DNA from: Ectothiorhodospiraceae bacterium
Lineage (GTDB): Bacteria; Pseudomonadota; Gammaproteobacteria; Nitrococcales; Aquisalimonadaceae
Direction of reading: 5' to 3'
Assembly (NCBI GenBank): GCA_020831845.1
Contig: JAFIFV010000058.1
Span: 1-64,000 of the forward strand
DNA length: 64,000 bases
Shown: positions 1 to 11,100 of the stretch, piece by piece
Layout: the number at the start of each line of letters is the position of its first letter
Position numbering within the stretch: position 1 is the first letter of the stretch
The notes under the pieces: model-generated
Told to the model about the DNA's origin: nothing
The model's database searches: none
Seen by the model: only the letters and a program-made list of their open reading frames with translations
Made by a program: the position numbers and the translations under genes

Positions 1-14
1 GTCGCAAGCCACCA

Positions 15-33
15 CAGGTAGAACCACTACCTG
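15..33. repeat. Short inverted repeat
   Basis: CAGGTAG and CTACCTG (7-base arms) flank a 5-base spacer. This lies beyond the 3' end of the leftmost operon, and its gene context is cut off by the window edge. It may be part of a terminator or an operator; nothing else was recognised in the first 70 bases. Confidence 0.4.
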
Positions 34-70
34 CGGCACCTTGCTCCTGGCCACGAACGAAAACCGGTCT

Positions 71-106
71 CGAGCGCGACAGCGCGAATACTTCAGCGCT
101 CCCTTA
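71..106 (+). repeat. Interspersed intergenic repeat, copy A
   Basis: This is one of four related intergenic copies in the window (others at 13426, 25812 and 33799). It begins CGAGCGCGAC and contains AATACTTCAGCGCTCCCTT. It shares the 12-mer CTCGAGCGCGAC with copy D and the ACTTCAGCGCT core with copy B. It directly abuts the hairpin at the end of pbpC. The repeat is seen in the sequence; its function is unknown, and a REP-like element is the simplest idea. Confidence 0.5.
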
Positions 107-137
107 AGGAGCCTCTGATAGATCAGAGGCTCCTTAA
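104..137. terminator. Bidirectional hairpin at end of pbpC operon
   Basis: A perfect 16-base inverted repeat (104-119 and 122-137) has only AG between the arms. The arms contain AAGGAGCCTCTGAT and its complement. The pbpC stop codon (134-136) lies inside the right arm, so transcription leaving pbpC on the minus strand would form this structure immediately. No long T-run follows. It is a probable terminator or 3' stabilising stem for the three-gene operon. Confidence 0.65.
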
Positions 138-2329
138 CGCACCGTTATCAGTACCGGGCGGGACCGTTCCGGGCGGAACGGCGACTCCACGTGGAAGGCA
201 TAACGACCCGCCTCCATGGGCCACTGGAACGCCTGGTCGGGGGCGAGTACTGCCTGCGGCCGGCCGTTCACGTACCACACCAGTTGGTCGATACCCGGAT
301 CGACCTCGGCCCACAGGCGTATGCGATCCAGCCCCTCGGGCGTTTCCGGATTGCGGAAATACACGGTGCCGGTGGCGGGCGAGGCGATGCGCAGTGACAG
401 TTCACGACGTTCCACCAGATCCCGCTCCGGCAGCGGGGCCAAGGTCGCCGTCGCAATGCCCTCCTCGTGCGCAGCCCGCACCCATTCGGTCGTCACCGCC
501 GGACACCGGGTCAAGTCCCTGGAACCGGTGTGCAGGCAGAGCGAAACCGGGGCGTAGCCCTCCGGCGGCGGGAATGCCCGCGCCTGGCGCGGAGCGCCGG
601 GCAAGGCATAGAGCCCCAACAGCACCTCCCGGGCCAGCTCGGCAGCCGCACTGCCGCGCATGCCATCGTGCATTGGTGCGCCGTCACTGCGTCCCGCCCA
701 CACGCCGACCACATAGTCACGCGTGTAGACCACCGTCCAGGCATCGCGGAAGTCCTGGCTGGTTCCTGTTTTCACAGCCGCGGGGAACGGGTATTCCAAT
801 GCCCCCATGCGGGAGAAGCTCGGCAGACGTACCATGGGATCCGACAGGAAGGCGGTGACCAGCCGGGTGCTGTCGGCCCCCAGCATCCGGGCCGTCGGTT
901 CTTCCGGCGGGGCGTCCCGCAGCCAGCGCAGCGGCTGCAGTTGCCCGTCGTTGGCGAGAATACCGAAGGCCTGTACCACGTCGCGCAGCGTCACGTGCAG
1001 CGTACCCAGCGTCAGGCCGGCCCCGTAGTGCTCCGCCGGTCTTGCATCATGATGCAGGCCGGCCTGCTCCAGAAACCGGTAACTGGTCTCCAGGCCCACC
1101 TCCTGCACCAGCTGCGCCGCGGGCACGTTGCGGGAGTTGGCCAGGGCCTGGCGCGGCAGCATGGGACCGAGGAACAGCCTGTCGGCGTTGCGGACCCCGG
1201 ACGCTTCCCTGGCGCGGTCCCAGAGTATGGTGTCCGGCCGGATGACCTGTCGCTCCAGCGCCAGCGCGTAGACCAGCGGCTTCAACACCGAACCCGGCGA
1301 GCGCGGCCGGCGCGTATAATCCAGGGAGCCTCCGCTCGCATCGAAGTAATCCCCGGAGCCCACCAGCGCCCGCACCGCCATGGTCTCCCGGTCCACCGCC
1401 ATGACGGCCACATGTTGCACGGCCTGCTCGGCATGGGCATGCAGCCAGCGCTGGCTGGCCCGATAGGCCATCTGCTGGCTGGGAAGATGCAACGACGTCA
1501 CCGCCACTCCCGCCGGCCGTGCAGACCACTGCAGTTGCCGCTCCAGTTCGAGAATGGCGTGCAGCCCGCCCGCCGGTCGCTGCGGCCGGGATCGGAGGCC
1601 AAGCCGGCCGATCTGGCGTTCGGCCAGCTCCAGCTCTGCCGCGTCTATCACGTCAAGCGCGTGCAGGGCGTGCAGGATGCGCGCACCCCGGGCGGCAGCC
1701 TGCTCGTGCCCGCCGGGACGGACTGGGTTCAGCCGATGGGGGGCATGCGGGATGGCGGACAGGTAGGCGATCTCGGCCCAGCTCAGGTCGTCCACCGGCT
1801 TGTCCAGGTACCACTGGGCCGCATGGCCGATACCGTGGCTGCCGTTCCCGTAAGGCACCAGGCGCAGATACTGCAGCAGGACGGCCTCGCGCCCGTAGCG
1901 CAGGGTGAGAAACAGGGCGGTCAGCGCTTCCATGCTCTTGTTGCCCAGCGTGCGTGGGGCCGGGTTCTGCAGGCGGGCCACCTGCATGGCGATGGTGGAC
2001 GCCCCGGAATGCACGCAACCACAGCGCAGGTTCTGCCAGGCCGCCCGCAGCAGGGCCAGGGGATCCACGCCCGGATGGCTGTGGAAGCGCCCGTCCTCCA
2101 GCGCCAGAGTGGCCGCCGCGACCCGCTCGGGCACCCGCTGCAGCGGCCAGTAGCCGTGATCTCCCGGCGCCGGCCCGCCGACATCCGCCAGGTAGCTGCC
2201 GTGACGATCGGTCAGCAGATGACTGGCCGGCGGCTCGGTCAGCTCGGCCCGCTGCCAGGCTGCCACCAGCGGCGGCAGAAGCGCGGCCGCCAGGACCAGC
2301 AGCGCGACGCTAGCGGCTTTCCGCACCAT
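134..2329 (-). CDS. pbpC: Penicillin-binding protein 1C
   Basis: This is a bifunctional class A-type murein synthase of about 731 residues anchored in the inner membrane. The N-terminal helix is at about residues 4-25. A GT51 glycosyltransferase follows, with the catalytic-Glu motif EDGRFHSHPGVD near residue 78. The transpeptidase has SVLK (SxxK, near 346), SRN and KTG (near 518), and a PBP1C C-terminal domain ends the protein. The start at 2329 was chosen because AGGTGGAG precedes it; an in-frame ATG at 2371 would overlap the upstream gene by 62 bases instead of 20. It follows the alpha-2-macroglobulin gene, as in E. coli yfhM-pbpC, which suggests joint periplasmic repair or defence after peptidoglycan breach. 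Function in cell-wall repair is known only by family inference. Confidence 0.93.
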   Translation of the reverse strand: MVRKAASVALLVLAAALLPPLVAAWQRAELTEPPASHLLTDRHGSYLADVGGPAPGDHGYWPLQRVPERVAAATLALEDGRFHSHPGVDPLALLRAAWQNLRCGCVHSGASTIAMQVARLQNPAPRTLGNKSMEALTALFLTLRYGREAVLLQYLRLVPYGNGSHGIGHAAQWYLDKPVDDLSWAEIAYLSAIPHAPHRLNPVRPGGHEQAAARGARILHALHALDVIDAAELELAERQIGRLGLRSRPQRPAGGLHAILELERQLQWSARPAGVAVTSLHLPSQQMAYRASQRWLHAHAEQAVQHVAVMAVDRETMAVRALVGSGDYFDASGGSLDYTRRPRSPGSVLKPLVYALALERQVIRPDTILWDRAREASGVRNADRLFLGPMLPRQALANSRNVPAAQLVQEVGLETSYRFLEQAGLHHDARPAEHYGAGLTLGTLHVTLRDVVQAFGILANDGQLQPLRWLRDAPPEEPTARMLGADSTRLVTAFLSDPMVRLPSFSRMGALEYPFPAAVKTGTSQDFRDAWTVVYTRDYVVGVWAGRSDGAPMHDGMRGSAAAELAREVLLGLYALPGAPRQARAFPPPEGYAPVSLCLHTGSRDLTRCPAVTTEWVRAAHEEGIATATLAPLPERDLVERRELSLRIASPATGTVYFRNPETPEGLDRIRLWAEVDPGIDQLVWYVNGRPQAVLAPDQAFQWPMEAGRYAFHVESPFRPERSRPVLITVR

Positions 2330-5300
2330 CCGACTCCACCTGCTCCCGGATGATCTGGATGGCCGCTCCATGACTCTGGCCGCGCACTGCCTCCTGATAC
2401 ATCAGCTCGGCCACCGCCGGGGGCTGGGTGTACTGCCCGGGAATCTGCGCGCGCAAGCGGAAGGCGAAGTCGTAGCTGCCCGCGGGCAGCGTTTCGTAGT
2501 AGAAGGCCACCTGGTGGTCATGGTAGGCGACGTAGTCGGGCGGCCGGCTCAGGGGCCGGGACGGCGTCGCTTCCGGCGGGGCGGTTTCCAGCGTCGGGTT
2601 CAGCGGCTCCATGCCCGCGGCGAGCGGCATGACCACCGCCACGTGGTGACGCTCTTCCGGATTGACCAGCGTCAACCGGTCTTCCACCACCTCGCCGACG
2701 GCAAAATCCACCACCCGGCCCGGCGAATCCAGCGCGACAACACGTTCCCGGTCCCGGACGACGCGAACCAGGCGCCGATCCACGGCGAAGCCTCTGGCAT
2801 GAGACGCGGCCTGCGAACCCGGTGCTGCGGGCACGTGACTTTGCCGCAGCAGCACGCCCAGCGGCTGGTCGCCGTCCTGGCTGAGTTGCAGCGGGCCGCC
2901 GTGTTCCAGCGGCAGACGCAGCAGCGGTGCCTCCGAACCCAGACGCTGCCGCCGTTGGCCGTCTTCCTGCGCAATGACGACCGTCACGTCGGCGCCCGCC
3001 GGATCGATGCGGGTCAGGCTCTCCGACAATGCCACGATGGCCTCCGCGTTGCTGTTGGTCGTCCCCCAGCCGTTGCCCCGGCCGAGTTGCACCAGGATGT
3101 CCACCAGCGCCTGCTCTCTCTCCGCCGCTCCGCCCGAGGCCTGCACCGCCTGCAGGACCTGGGCGATGGTGCGGGTCTCGGAGGGAAGTATCACCGGTGA
3201 ACGGTCCGTGGCCTGCTCGCGAAGACCGGCGTAGATCTCCTCGCCATCGTGCAGGCGGAAAATCAGGCTGCCCCACAGCATCTCGTTCAGGCGTTGCAGC
3301 ATGGCCTGTCCGGGGTTGCTCTCGGAGGCCAGCGCACGGGTGACGCGGGCGCTGGATTCGGTGTCCAGGAATTGGGTGCGCCGCGCCAGCTCCGCGGCAT
3401 AGCCGCTGTCCAGCTCGCCGTCGGCAGCCAGCGCCGTCAACGCCATGGTGCGCTCCAGGTAACGGCTGTAATAGCGGCCATGGCCGCCGCGCAGGCCCCG
3501 CCGCAGCGCGTTCTTCACCCGCTGTCGAAGTACCGGGTCAACGGTGAAGCCGGCCGCCTCGGCCTCGATCATCAGGTGCAGCGCCCAGGCGGTGACCGCC
3601 ACGTTGCCGTGGCGGGCGCCGGGCCAGAAGCCGATGGAACCGTCCTCCGCCGCGGCATCGGCCAGATAGGCCAGCGTGCCGTTGACATGGTGGTCCAGCA
3701 ACGCCGTCCCCTGCTCCGGATACAGCAGGCTCAGCAGTTCCCGCGCCGCCAGCAGGGCACGTGCCCTGCTGATGCGCTGCTCCGCGCATCCATGGGGATA
3801 GTGCAGCAGGTAATTCAACCCCGCGGCCGTCTCCAGCACGCCGGCCTGCCGCGACAGCAGCAAGGACCGCTGCAGGCTGCGTTCCCGTACCGGCTCGTCG
3901 ATGCCGTCCAGCGCGAGTGTCTCGCCGGGGCCGAGCCGCCGGCTCAGGACCGTACGGACCGCTTCGCGATCCGGGTACAGGGGCAGGTTCACGGAGAAGG
4001 CGTCACCGGCGCCGTCCGACTGCCGGCGGACACCCACCGTGATGCCGACATCGGGCCGTCGGGACGGGGCCTGCGGCCCGTGTTCCGGCATCGGCACCGA
4101 GACCGGGTATTCGATGCGGTGGGCACCGGTCCCCGGCCAGCGGAACTGCTGCTCCGCGGCCGAGCCGGCCTCCAGCCCGCGGAGTTCCAGCACCGCCTCG
4201 CCGGCGCCGGATTCGCCGTCCACCACCCTGCTGGTCGCGGACAGCGTGAACCGGTCACCATAGCGCAGGAACCGCGGCAGCGACGGTTGCACGATCACCG
4301 GCAAGCGCACGGCCATTCGGCCGGTGCCGTGGCCGAAGCGGTCCGGGCCGGCGACTGCCTTGGCCCGCAGCATGAAATTGGTGAGGTCATCCGGCAAGGT
4401 GATGGTCACGCTGGCCGTGCCGTCCGTGCCCACGGCAATGCCATGCTCGAAATACGGCACGGACTCGAACCGCTCCCGCACCGTGAGACCGTCCAGTATC
4501 TGCTGGGCACTGTCCATGCGGGCGGCGGCATCGCCGCCAGGCTCGGTGAGAAAGGGCAAGGTCCCCACGGCGCGGTTGCGTGTATCCCGGATGGCCGTCC
4601 GCACGGGGCGCTCGCGAATGAAATCGCGCAGCGGGTCCAGCGGCTGTTCCTCGCCGAGGGCAAGCACCGCCTGATCCACCAGCCAGAGACTGACCCGGCC
4701 GGCCAGCGGCCTGCCCTCGCGATCGGAGAGACGGATGCGCAGGGTCACATCCTCGCCGGGCCGGGTCTGCGCCGGGTACTCCAGCGCCACCTCCAGACGG
4801 TGGTCGTCGTCCGCCACCGTCACCGTGGCGGTCGCCGCCATGGTGACCGGCTTGCCCAGGTCCAGTCCGTGACGGTCGACCGGTCCGGCTCCCTCCAGCC
4901 GGCCGCGCATCAGCACGAAATGCACCGGCACGCCGGGCATGAAATCCCGGGTCACCGGCAACTCGAAAACCGCCTTGCCGTTCTCCACCGCCAGCCAGTG
5001 ATAGCTGTTGCTGCCATCCGGGCGCTCCACCATCGCAAGCACACTGGCGGCGGCCATCGGGCTCTGCAGGATGAAGCGGGCCGTGTCGCCGGGCGCATAG
5101 CGGTCGCGCTCGGTGGCCACATCAAAGGTGGCGGCCGGCGGCCGGGGCCAGGTGGCGCGGCTTTCACCGTTGTTGAACAGGTCCAGTTCCACGTGCTGGC
5201 TGCGGCCGAGGGCATCCCGGGCGGAGACTTCCAGCACGTAGACACCGGTATCGTCCAGCGGCAGGCTGAACGCCAGCGGCTCCGCGGCGCTGGTCAACGT

Positions 5301-8156
5301 GCGCTCCGCCAGCGGCTCGTCGACGACCTCGGTGCGATAGGCCGGCTCGCCGTCCGTGAAGTCCGAGGCCTGCAGCCGGGCCGCCCAGCGGCGCCGGATC
5401 AACCGCACCGTGATCTCTTCGCCGGCAATCAGCTCCTCGTCGGGGCCCACCATGATCACCGAGGCATCCAGCGTGTCCGCGCGCTCCAGGTAGCGCGGCG
5501 CCTTCAGCCCCAGCACGAACGGCGGCAGCGCCAGCACGTCCAGCGTATCCGTCACCGTCTGGTCGTCGTCTCCGACCACGGTGGCCTCGAACACATAGCG
5601 GCGAGGCTGGGCCGTGGGCTCACGCGTGGGATCCACGGCCAGGGCGGCCACGCCGTCACCGTCGGTGCGTCCCTCCTCCGACAGCGCGGGCCGGGACTCG
5701 AACCGGGCCATGCCCGAGTAGCGGGCATCGGAGGAAAACAGATAGCCATCCCGGCCACGGGGTTGCCAGCGATAGGGAAACTGGGTCACCCGCCAGCGCA
5801 CCGGACGCTCCCGAACCATGCCGCCGGCATAGTATTCGGCATCCAGCCGCACCTGGAAGGGTCGATCCATGGGCGTCCGCGCCGGGCCGTCCAGCCGCAC
5901 TTCGAAGCGCGGGATGCGGTAGGCGGTGCGCTCCACCGTCACCGTGCCGCAGGGCTGCAAGCGCTGTTCGCTGCCGTAGCTGGCGGTGATGCGGTATTCG
6001 CCGGTGGCCTGGGTGTGTTCGTCGAACAGGCTGTAGAAGCCACCGTGGTCGTCCAGTTCGGGCCGGTAGCGCCACTCGCTGCCATCCGGCCCGGTAACCA
6101 CCAGGCTGACGCGGTTAGGCCGGTTCTCGATTTTCCCCCGGTGCACCTGACGCAGATAGCCGGCCATGTGCATGGCCTCATCCGGCCGGTACACCGGCCG
6201 CTCGGTGTACAGATGGCAGCGCCAGTCCGGCGATTCCGGACGCCCCGCCAGCGCGGCGGGGGATGCCACCCATTGCAGCCAGCCGCCCTCCCGGGCCAGA
6301 TTGCCGCGGAAGTAGCGCTCCGGCGGGCTGGAGCGGACATCCACCACCAGTGTGTCGTCGCCGTGGGTGACCACGATCCGCTCCGGCGGCAGTTCACCCC
6401 GGCCCGGGCGCGGCTGCCAGACATAGGCCCCGGACCGGTCGGTGAGGCCGTCGGCACGGTTCACCAGCAACTGGCCCGGCTGCCGCCGGGCGTCGCCGGC
6501 ATCCACCCGCACCCGTGCCCCTGCCACCGGTTCGCCGCTGCGCAGCGAGGTGACCATGAAGCGGATCTGCCGCTCCTCTTCCACCACCGTCAACGAGAGG
6601 TCGGTGACCTGCAGGCGCACCCAGTGACGCTGATCGCTGTCGTCCAGTCGCCGCAGACCCACCAGGTAGGTTCCGGGCCGGCCTTCGCCGGCGATCCGGT
6701 CCAGATGCCCGGACAGATCCAGACCGAACCGTGCCACGCCCTGGTGATCCCCCAGCGGCAACCGCACCAGCTCGGAGACGCTGGGCGAGCCCAATGCGTG
6801 GATGCGGGCGGCCAGCGCCTGGGGATCCATGCGCAACTGCGCCCGCGCCCCCGGCTCCTCGCCCGGGCCGGGCGGCCGTGCGTCATCGCTGACGACCACG
6901 GGGCTGTCCACATAGGGCCAGAAATCCAGGTCCTCCGGATCCACGGCATGGATGCGCAGATCCACCCGGCTGTCGCCCCGGCCACGCAACGGCAGCATCC
7001 GCGGACCATGGCGCTCCATCAGCACCCGCCCCTCGCCACCATTGACCGACAGGAAATCCTGCGGCGCGGGAAATGCGAAATGCAGGCTGCTGGCACCGCC
7101 CAGCTCCAGCGGCCGGCCGTGCACGTCCTCCAGGCCGGCGGGGGTGACCGTCATCCGGTAGACGGTGTCAGACCGGAAATCGCCGCTGACGCGCAGACGG
7201 TTACCCGCCACCCGGTAGCTGAGGCCGTCCACGGCCGGCTCGAAACTCATCAGGTTGCGGCCCTGCACCGGATCCACCGGTGCCGGTTCTTCGGTGAAAT
7301 GCACGTCCAGCGAGCGGTGTTCCTGCCGACACAGCGTCACATCCTCCGCCGGATAGGCGGTACCCTCCTGGGTCACCGCCCGCAGGGACTGGGGACAGCC
7401 GAAACTGACCGGGCGGAACGGCCGCCGGGTGCGGAAATCGATGGTCTGGAAGGCCTGCTCGGCGGCGTCATCCAGCGAAAGGCGCAGCCGGACCACCGCG
7501 CGCATGCCCTCGCCCACGGGGTCCTGCAGCCGGAGACGGTAGCGGGCCGGTGCAGCGCGGTCCGCCCGCTCCAGGGCCTGGAGACTGAAAGCCTCGCTGC
7601 CCAGCGTCCGCAGCGGCTCGGCATCGATTCCGGGCTGGCGGTAGACATCCACGCGAATCATCCGGGCCAGGTCGTCTTCGGCCACGGGTTCTCGGAAACC
7701 GAGGATGATGGTATCCACCGGCGGCAGGTTGTCGGCACCATCGGCGGGCAGGCTGAGTATGGCCGGGGCCATCAGCGTGGACAGCGTCCGGCGGTGGTCG
7801 CCCACCTGCCAGCGGATCCCGGCCAGCGCCGGCCAGGGATCGACCGGCCGGAACTGCAGCGTCCGCGCATCCAGCCAGCGGTAGACGCCGGGGTGCTCGG
7901 GCGTCAGATGCACATGGCGTTCGGGCTCGGTTTCCAGCCCTCCTTCCGCGGGGCCGCGATCCTCGTCGAAGAAGATGGTGACCGGGTCCCAGGCCCGCAG
8001 AAACCGTTCGGGAACCATCACCGCGCCGTCCGGCCGCGCCGGCACCGCGTCGGCCAGCGCCGGGGCGCAGACCAGGGCGAACAGCAACAGCAGCGCCAGG
8101 CCGACGAGCTGCCGGCAGAGGCGGGGCCTTCGAGGGAAGAATCCTGTTGCTCGCAT
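2310..8156 (-). CDS. Bacterial alpha-2-macroglobulin, thioester-containing
   Basis: This 1948-residue secreted protein belongs to the YfhM/ECAM family of protease-trapping alpha-2-macroglobulins. An N-terminal signal peptide has its hydrophobic core at about residues 16-33 and ends in ALA-DA, a signal peptidase I site rather than a lipobox. The thioester motif is visible as GCAEQ near residue 1455, in the setting HYPHGCAEQRISRAR. The alpha/alpha-toroid region follows it, and a receptor-like C-terminal domain ends the protein. It is about 300 residues longer than E. coli YfhM. It starts 3 bases after the preceding giant gene and overlaps pbpC by 20 bases, so the three genes are clearly one operon. 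Protease inhibition in the periplasm is a family inference. Confidence 0.92.
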   Translation of the reverse strand: MRATGFFPRRPRLCRQLVGLALLLLFALVCAPALADAVPARPDGAVMVPERFLRAWDPVTIFFDEDRGPAEGGLETEPERHVHLTPEHPGVYRWLDARTLQFRPVDPWPALAGIRWQVGDHRRTLSTLMAPAILSLPADGADNLPPVDTIILGFREPVAEDDLARMIRVDVYRQPGIDAEPLRTLGSEAFSLQALERADRAAPARYRLRLQDPVGEGMRAVVRLRLSLDDAAEQAFQTIDFRTRRPFRPVSFGCPQSLRAVTQEGTAYPAEDVTLCRQEHRSLDVHFTEEPAPVDPVQGRNLMSFEPAVDGLSYRVAGNRLRVSGDFRSDTVYRMTVTPAGLEDVHGRPLELGGASSLHFAFPAPQDFLSVNGGEGRVLMERHGPRMLPLRGRGDSRVDLRIHAVDPEDLDFWPYVDSPVVVSDDARPPGPGEEPGARAQLRMDPQALAARIHALGSPSVSELVRLPLGDHQGVARFGLDLSGHLDRIAGEGRPGTYLVGLRRLDDSDQRHWVRLQVTDLSLTVVEEERQIRFMVTSLRSGEPVAGARVRVDAGDARRQPGQLLVNRADGLTDRSGAYVWQPRPGRGELPPERIVVTHGDDTLVVDVRSSPPERYFRGNLAREGGWLQWVASPAALAGRPESPDWRCHLYTERPVYRPDEAMHMAGYLRQVHRGKIENRPNRVSLVVTGPDGSEWRYRPELDDHGGFYSLFDEHTQATGEYRITASYGSEQRLQPCGTVTVERTAYRIPRFEVRLDGPARTPMDRPFQVRLDAEYYAGGMVRERPVRWRVTQFPYRWQPRGRDGYLFSSDARYSGMARFESRPALSEEGRTDGDGVAALAVDPTREPTAQPRRYVFEATVVGDDDQTVTDTLDVLALPPFVLGLKAPRYLERADTLDASVIMVGPDEELIAGEEITVRLIRRRWAARLQASDFTDGEPAYRTEVVDEPLAERTLTSAAEPLAFSLPLDDTGVYVLEVSARDALGRSQHVELDLFNNGESRATWPRPPAATFDVATERDRYAPGDTARFILQSPMAAASVLAMVERPDGSNSYHWLAVENGKAVFELPVTRDFMPGVPVHFVLMRGRLEGAGPVDRHGLDLGKPVTMAATATVTVADDDHRLEVALEYPAQTRPGEDVTLRIRLSDREGRPLAGRVSLWLVDQAVLALGEEQPLDPLRDFIRERPVRTAIRDTRNRAVGTLPFLTEPGGDAAARMDSAQQILDGLTVRERFESVPYFEHGIAVGTDGTASVTITLPDDLTNFMLRAKAVAGPDRFGHGTGRMAVRLPVIVQPSLPRFLRYGDRFTLSATSRVVDGESGAGEAVLELRGLEAGSAAEQQFRWPGTGAHRIEYPVSVPMPEHGPQAPSRRPDVGITVGVRRQSDGAGDAFSVNLPLYPDREAVRTVLSRRLGPGETLALDGIDEPVRERSLQRSLLLSRQAGVLETAAGLNYLLHYPHGCAEQRISRARALLAARELLSLLYPEQGTALLDHHVNGTLAYLADAAAEDGSIGFWPGARHGNVAVTAWALHLMIEAEAAGFTVDPVLRQRVKNALRRGLRGGHGRYYSRYLERTMALTALAADGELDSGYAAELARRTQFLDTESSARVTRALASESNPGQAMLQRLNEMLWGSLIFRLHDGEEIYAGLREQATDRSPVILPSETRTIAQVLQAVQASGGAAEREQALVDILVQLGRGNGWGTTNSNAEAIVALSESLTRIDPAGADVTVVIAQEDGQRRQRLGSEAPLLRLPLEHGGPLQLSQDGDQPLGVLLRQSHVPAAPGSQAASHARGFAVDRRLVRVVRDRERVVALDSPGRVVDFAVGEVVEDRLTLVNPEERHHVAVVMPLAAGMEPLNPTLETAPPEATPSRPLSRPPDYVAYHDHQVAFYYETLPAGSYDFAFRLRAQIPGQYTQPPAVAELMYQEAVRGQSHGAAIQIIREQVESDGAESR

Positions 8157-8159
8157 TCC

Positions 8160-11100
8160 TTACTCCTGTCCCTGGCCGCTGAGCCGCCGACGCACCTCGT
8201 CCGGAACCAGATCCTCCGGTGCTTCCGAACCCACCAGCGCGGCGCGCACCAGCACCGGCGCCTGATCCGGCGGCAGGTGGGCAATCAGGTAATAGTTCCC
8301 GGCCGGCAGGTCCCGATGCAGTTGCACGACGCCCTCGCCCAGCACCTCGCCGTGGGCGTCCATCAGGCGCCCCTGCACCACGTCCTGGTCCGCCCGCAGG
8401 CCGACGCCCACGGTGCGCTCCTCGTCCAGCCGGAAGCCGAACACCCGGCTTTCGCCCGGCGCAAGCCGCACGGGCTCACCCAGCCCTTCCGGCATGGGGT
8501 CGGCGGATGCCAGCCGCCATTCCGGCACCCCGCCTGTGCCGGCCAGCGCGAAGCGCAGCCGGTGCTCGCCGGCAGGAAGCAATACATCGACCGGATGGGC
8601 GGCATCCAGCCAGTAATCCCCCCTCTCGCCGACTCGGGCCACGGCCGCAGCCGGGCTGCGCAGGCCCAGCAGCGCCGGCGTGGCGGTGCTGATCGTTGCC
8701 GCTTCCGTCCACTCCGGGCCATCGTCAGCCTCGATCCAGACGCCGTAGGCCCCGGTGCCGTGGGCGAGATGCAATCTTCCCCTCGAGGCGTTTCCCACGG
8801 CGATCATCCCGTTCGCCGACCGGATCATCCGGCCGTCGCCGGTCAGCATGTAGGCGAGACCCAGATCGCCACCGAGGCGGATGACGGCATCGGGTTCCAG
8901 GCCGCTCACCGACACGATGCGTTCGCCGCGGTGGCCCTCGGCCAGATGCAGCATCCGGCCTGGCTCCAGGTGGCGGTGTGCGCCAGCCGGCAGCAGAGAC
9001 AGGCTGATCCCGGCGCTGCTCTCACCGGCGTTGGCCAGCCAGAGCACGCCTCCCCGTACCGGTCCCCGGACCGTGCCGGCGGAAAGACCGGTCCAATGGA
9101 CCTGGCCGTCATTGCCACCGCCGGTGATAGCGGCAATACCTGCCGGCCCGGCCAGCCGCAGTTCATGCGCCGCCCCGTCCGGCAGCACGAACTGCGCCAC
9201 GGTGCCGGCCTCCAGATGAACCTGGCGACGGGCATTCACCGCCAGCGCCCCGTGATCTTCCACGGCCAGTGTGCGTTGCTCCAGGCGCAGCGTTGCGGGC
9301 CGGTCCACGCCGTCGGCCCGCCGCACCTCCAGCAAGGCCACTTCTTCGCCAGGCAGGGCCACCGCCACCGCGCTGCGTCCGGCCACCGTCCACCGGCTGT
9401 CGTCGCGCTCCGCGGCGCGAACCACGGGCGCCGGCCCCGCGCTCTCCGCCAGCCAGAGCCGGAAGGTCGTCTCGTTCCCGGCACGGTCGTCGACGGGCAG
9501 TCGCACGGCCGACGCCACCGGAACGTCCAGCCGCTGCCCTGCGCGCAGCCGCGGAGCAGTCAGCGTGACTGGCGCCGGTTCGCGATCACCCACCAGCCAG
9601 AGCACCGGTTCCGTCGCCGGGATCCAGCCCCGGGCGGCCGGGCGGAATACACCTCCCGGATGAGCCCACAGCAGGTCATCGGCGCCCTGCGCCTGTTGCA
9701 GCGTGGCGACCGGCAACCGGCTCGACGCCAGCGTCATGCCGGTACCGGGAACAGCCCGAGGCTGGACCATCAGGGTATCCCCGGCCCCCGGCTCCTCCAG
9801 CAGGCTGTCCGGAGCCGTGCCTACGGCGATCTGAACGGGGGCCTGACCGTCATCCAGCGGCCAGACCTGTAACCGGTGCGGCGCGGCATCCGTGCCCGCA
9901 AGCACCAGCCCGGCCCGGTTGGTACGCCCGGTGACCGTGTGCAGCACCTGCCAGCGGTCGCCTTCCAGCCGCTCCAGGGACAGGCCGTGCGTGCCCCTGG
10001 AGCGGGTCTCGACGAGCAGGGGGTAACCCTGCTCCGGCACGACGTCAGGCAAGGCCAGCGGATAGGCATGCACCTTCCGCTCCTGCTGCTCGGCATCGTC
10101 ACCGGCTGCCAGCGCCGGCTTGTCCCCTCGTTCCAGCCAGGCCAATGCGATGTCGGCCTCGCCATCACGACCATCCGCGGCATTGAGTTCCAGGCTGTAG
10201 CGTCCAGCCGGCAGATGCCGGCTGATCAGGAAGTTCCAGTCGTCCGGCCGGCTGTCGCTGAAGGCCACACGATGACCATCCGCATCCCGCAGGGTGGCCT
10301 CCACATCCAGCCCGGACAGGGACCAGAGCTGCACCATGCCGTCCTCGGCCAGGGACAGCGGCACGGAACCGGGCACAGCGACCCGCCGGCTCTGCCCGAA
10401 CGGCAGTTCACGGGTGCTGACCGCCAGGCGGTAGCTGCGCCGGTCATCCCGGCGGGCGGCGCGGACCAGCAAGCGATGGTCACCGGCTTCCAGGGCATGC
10501 CAGGCCGGCTCCACCGCCCCACGGATGCGGGCGACCGGCCGCCACGCCCGGTCGTCTCGCCGTTGCAGTTCAGCCTCCATGGCCGGGTGCAGATCCACCC
10601 GCACGTCCATGGGCGCGTCCAGCGCGAACTCCCACTGGTCAGGATGACGCTCGCTCTGCCCGTCACCGGGTTCGCGCCAGAGGTGGCTGCGCCGCGCGTT
10701 CAACGGCAACGGATGCGGCCCGTGCCCCTCGGTCTCGACAGCAGGTTCCGGCGGCGCGCGGACCCGGGTGACGGCCCGCGCGGTAACCGCTTGCGGAATC
10801 ACCGTCAGTGTGTGCTCGCCGGGCTCCAGCCGGACGGTCAGCGGCGTGCGGCTGCCGGGAACGATCACGGGCCAGCCATCCGGGCCGTCCAGCTGGATGG
10901 CGAAATCCTGCTCCAGACCGCGCACATGTATACGGTGTGGGCCCGGGCGGCTGACCGGGACGGTGTAGCGGATGGCGCCCTCGGGGCTCAGCGTGGCCCG
11001 GCCCGTGGTATCCGGCGGCAGCAGGCCGCCGTCATCGATCGGGGTGCGCGCCAGGCGCACCGCCATCGGCCCGGCGCTGCGCCCCTGCACGCCTGTCACC

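Noticed and set aside
467-2353. A 628-codon plus-strand frame over pbpC
   Set aside because: It is antisense to a gene with all PBP1C motifs and has no recognisable domain; codon-bias artefact.
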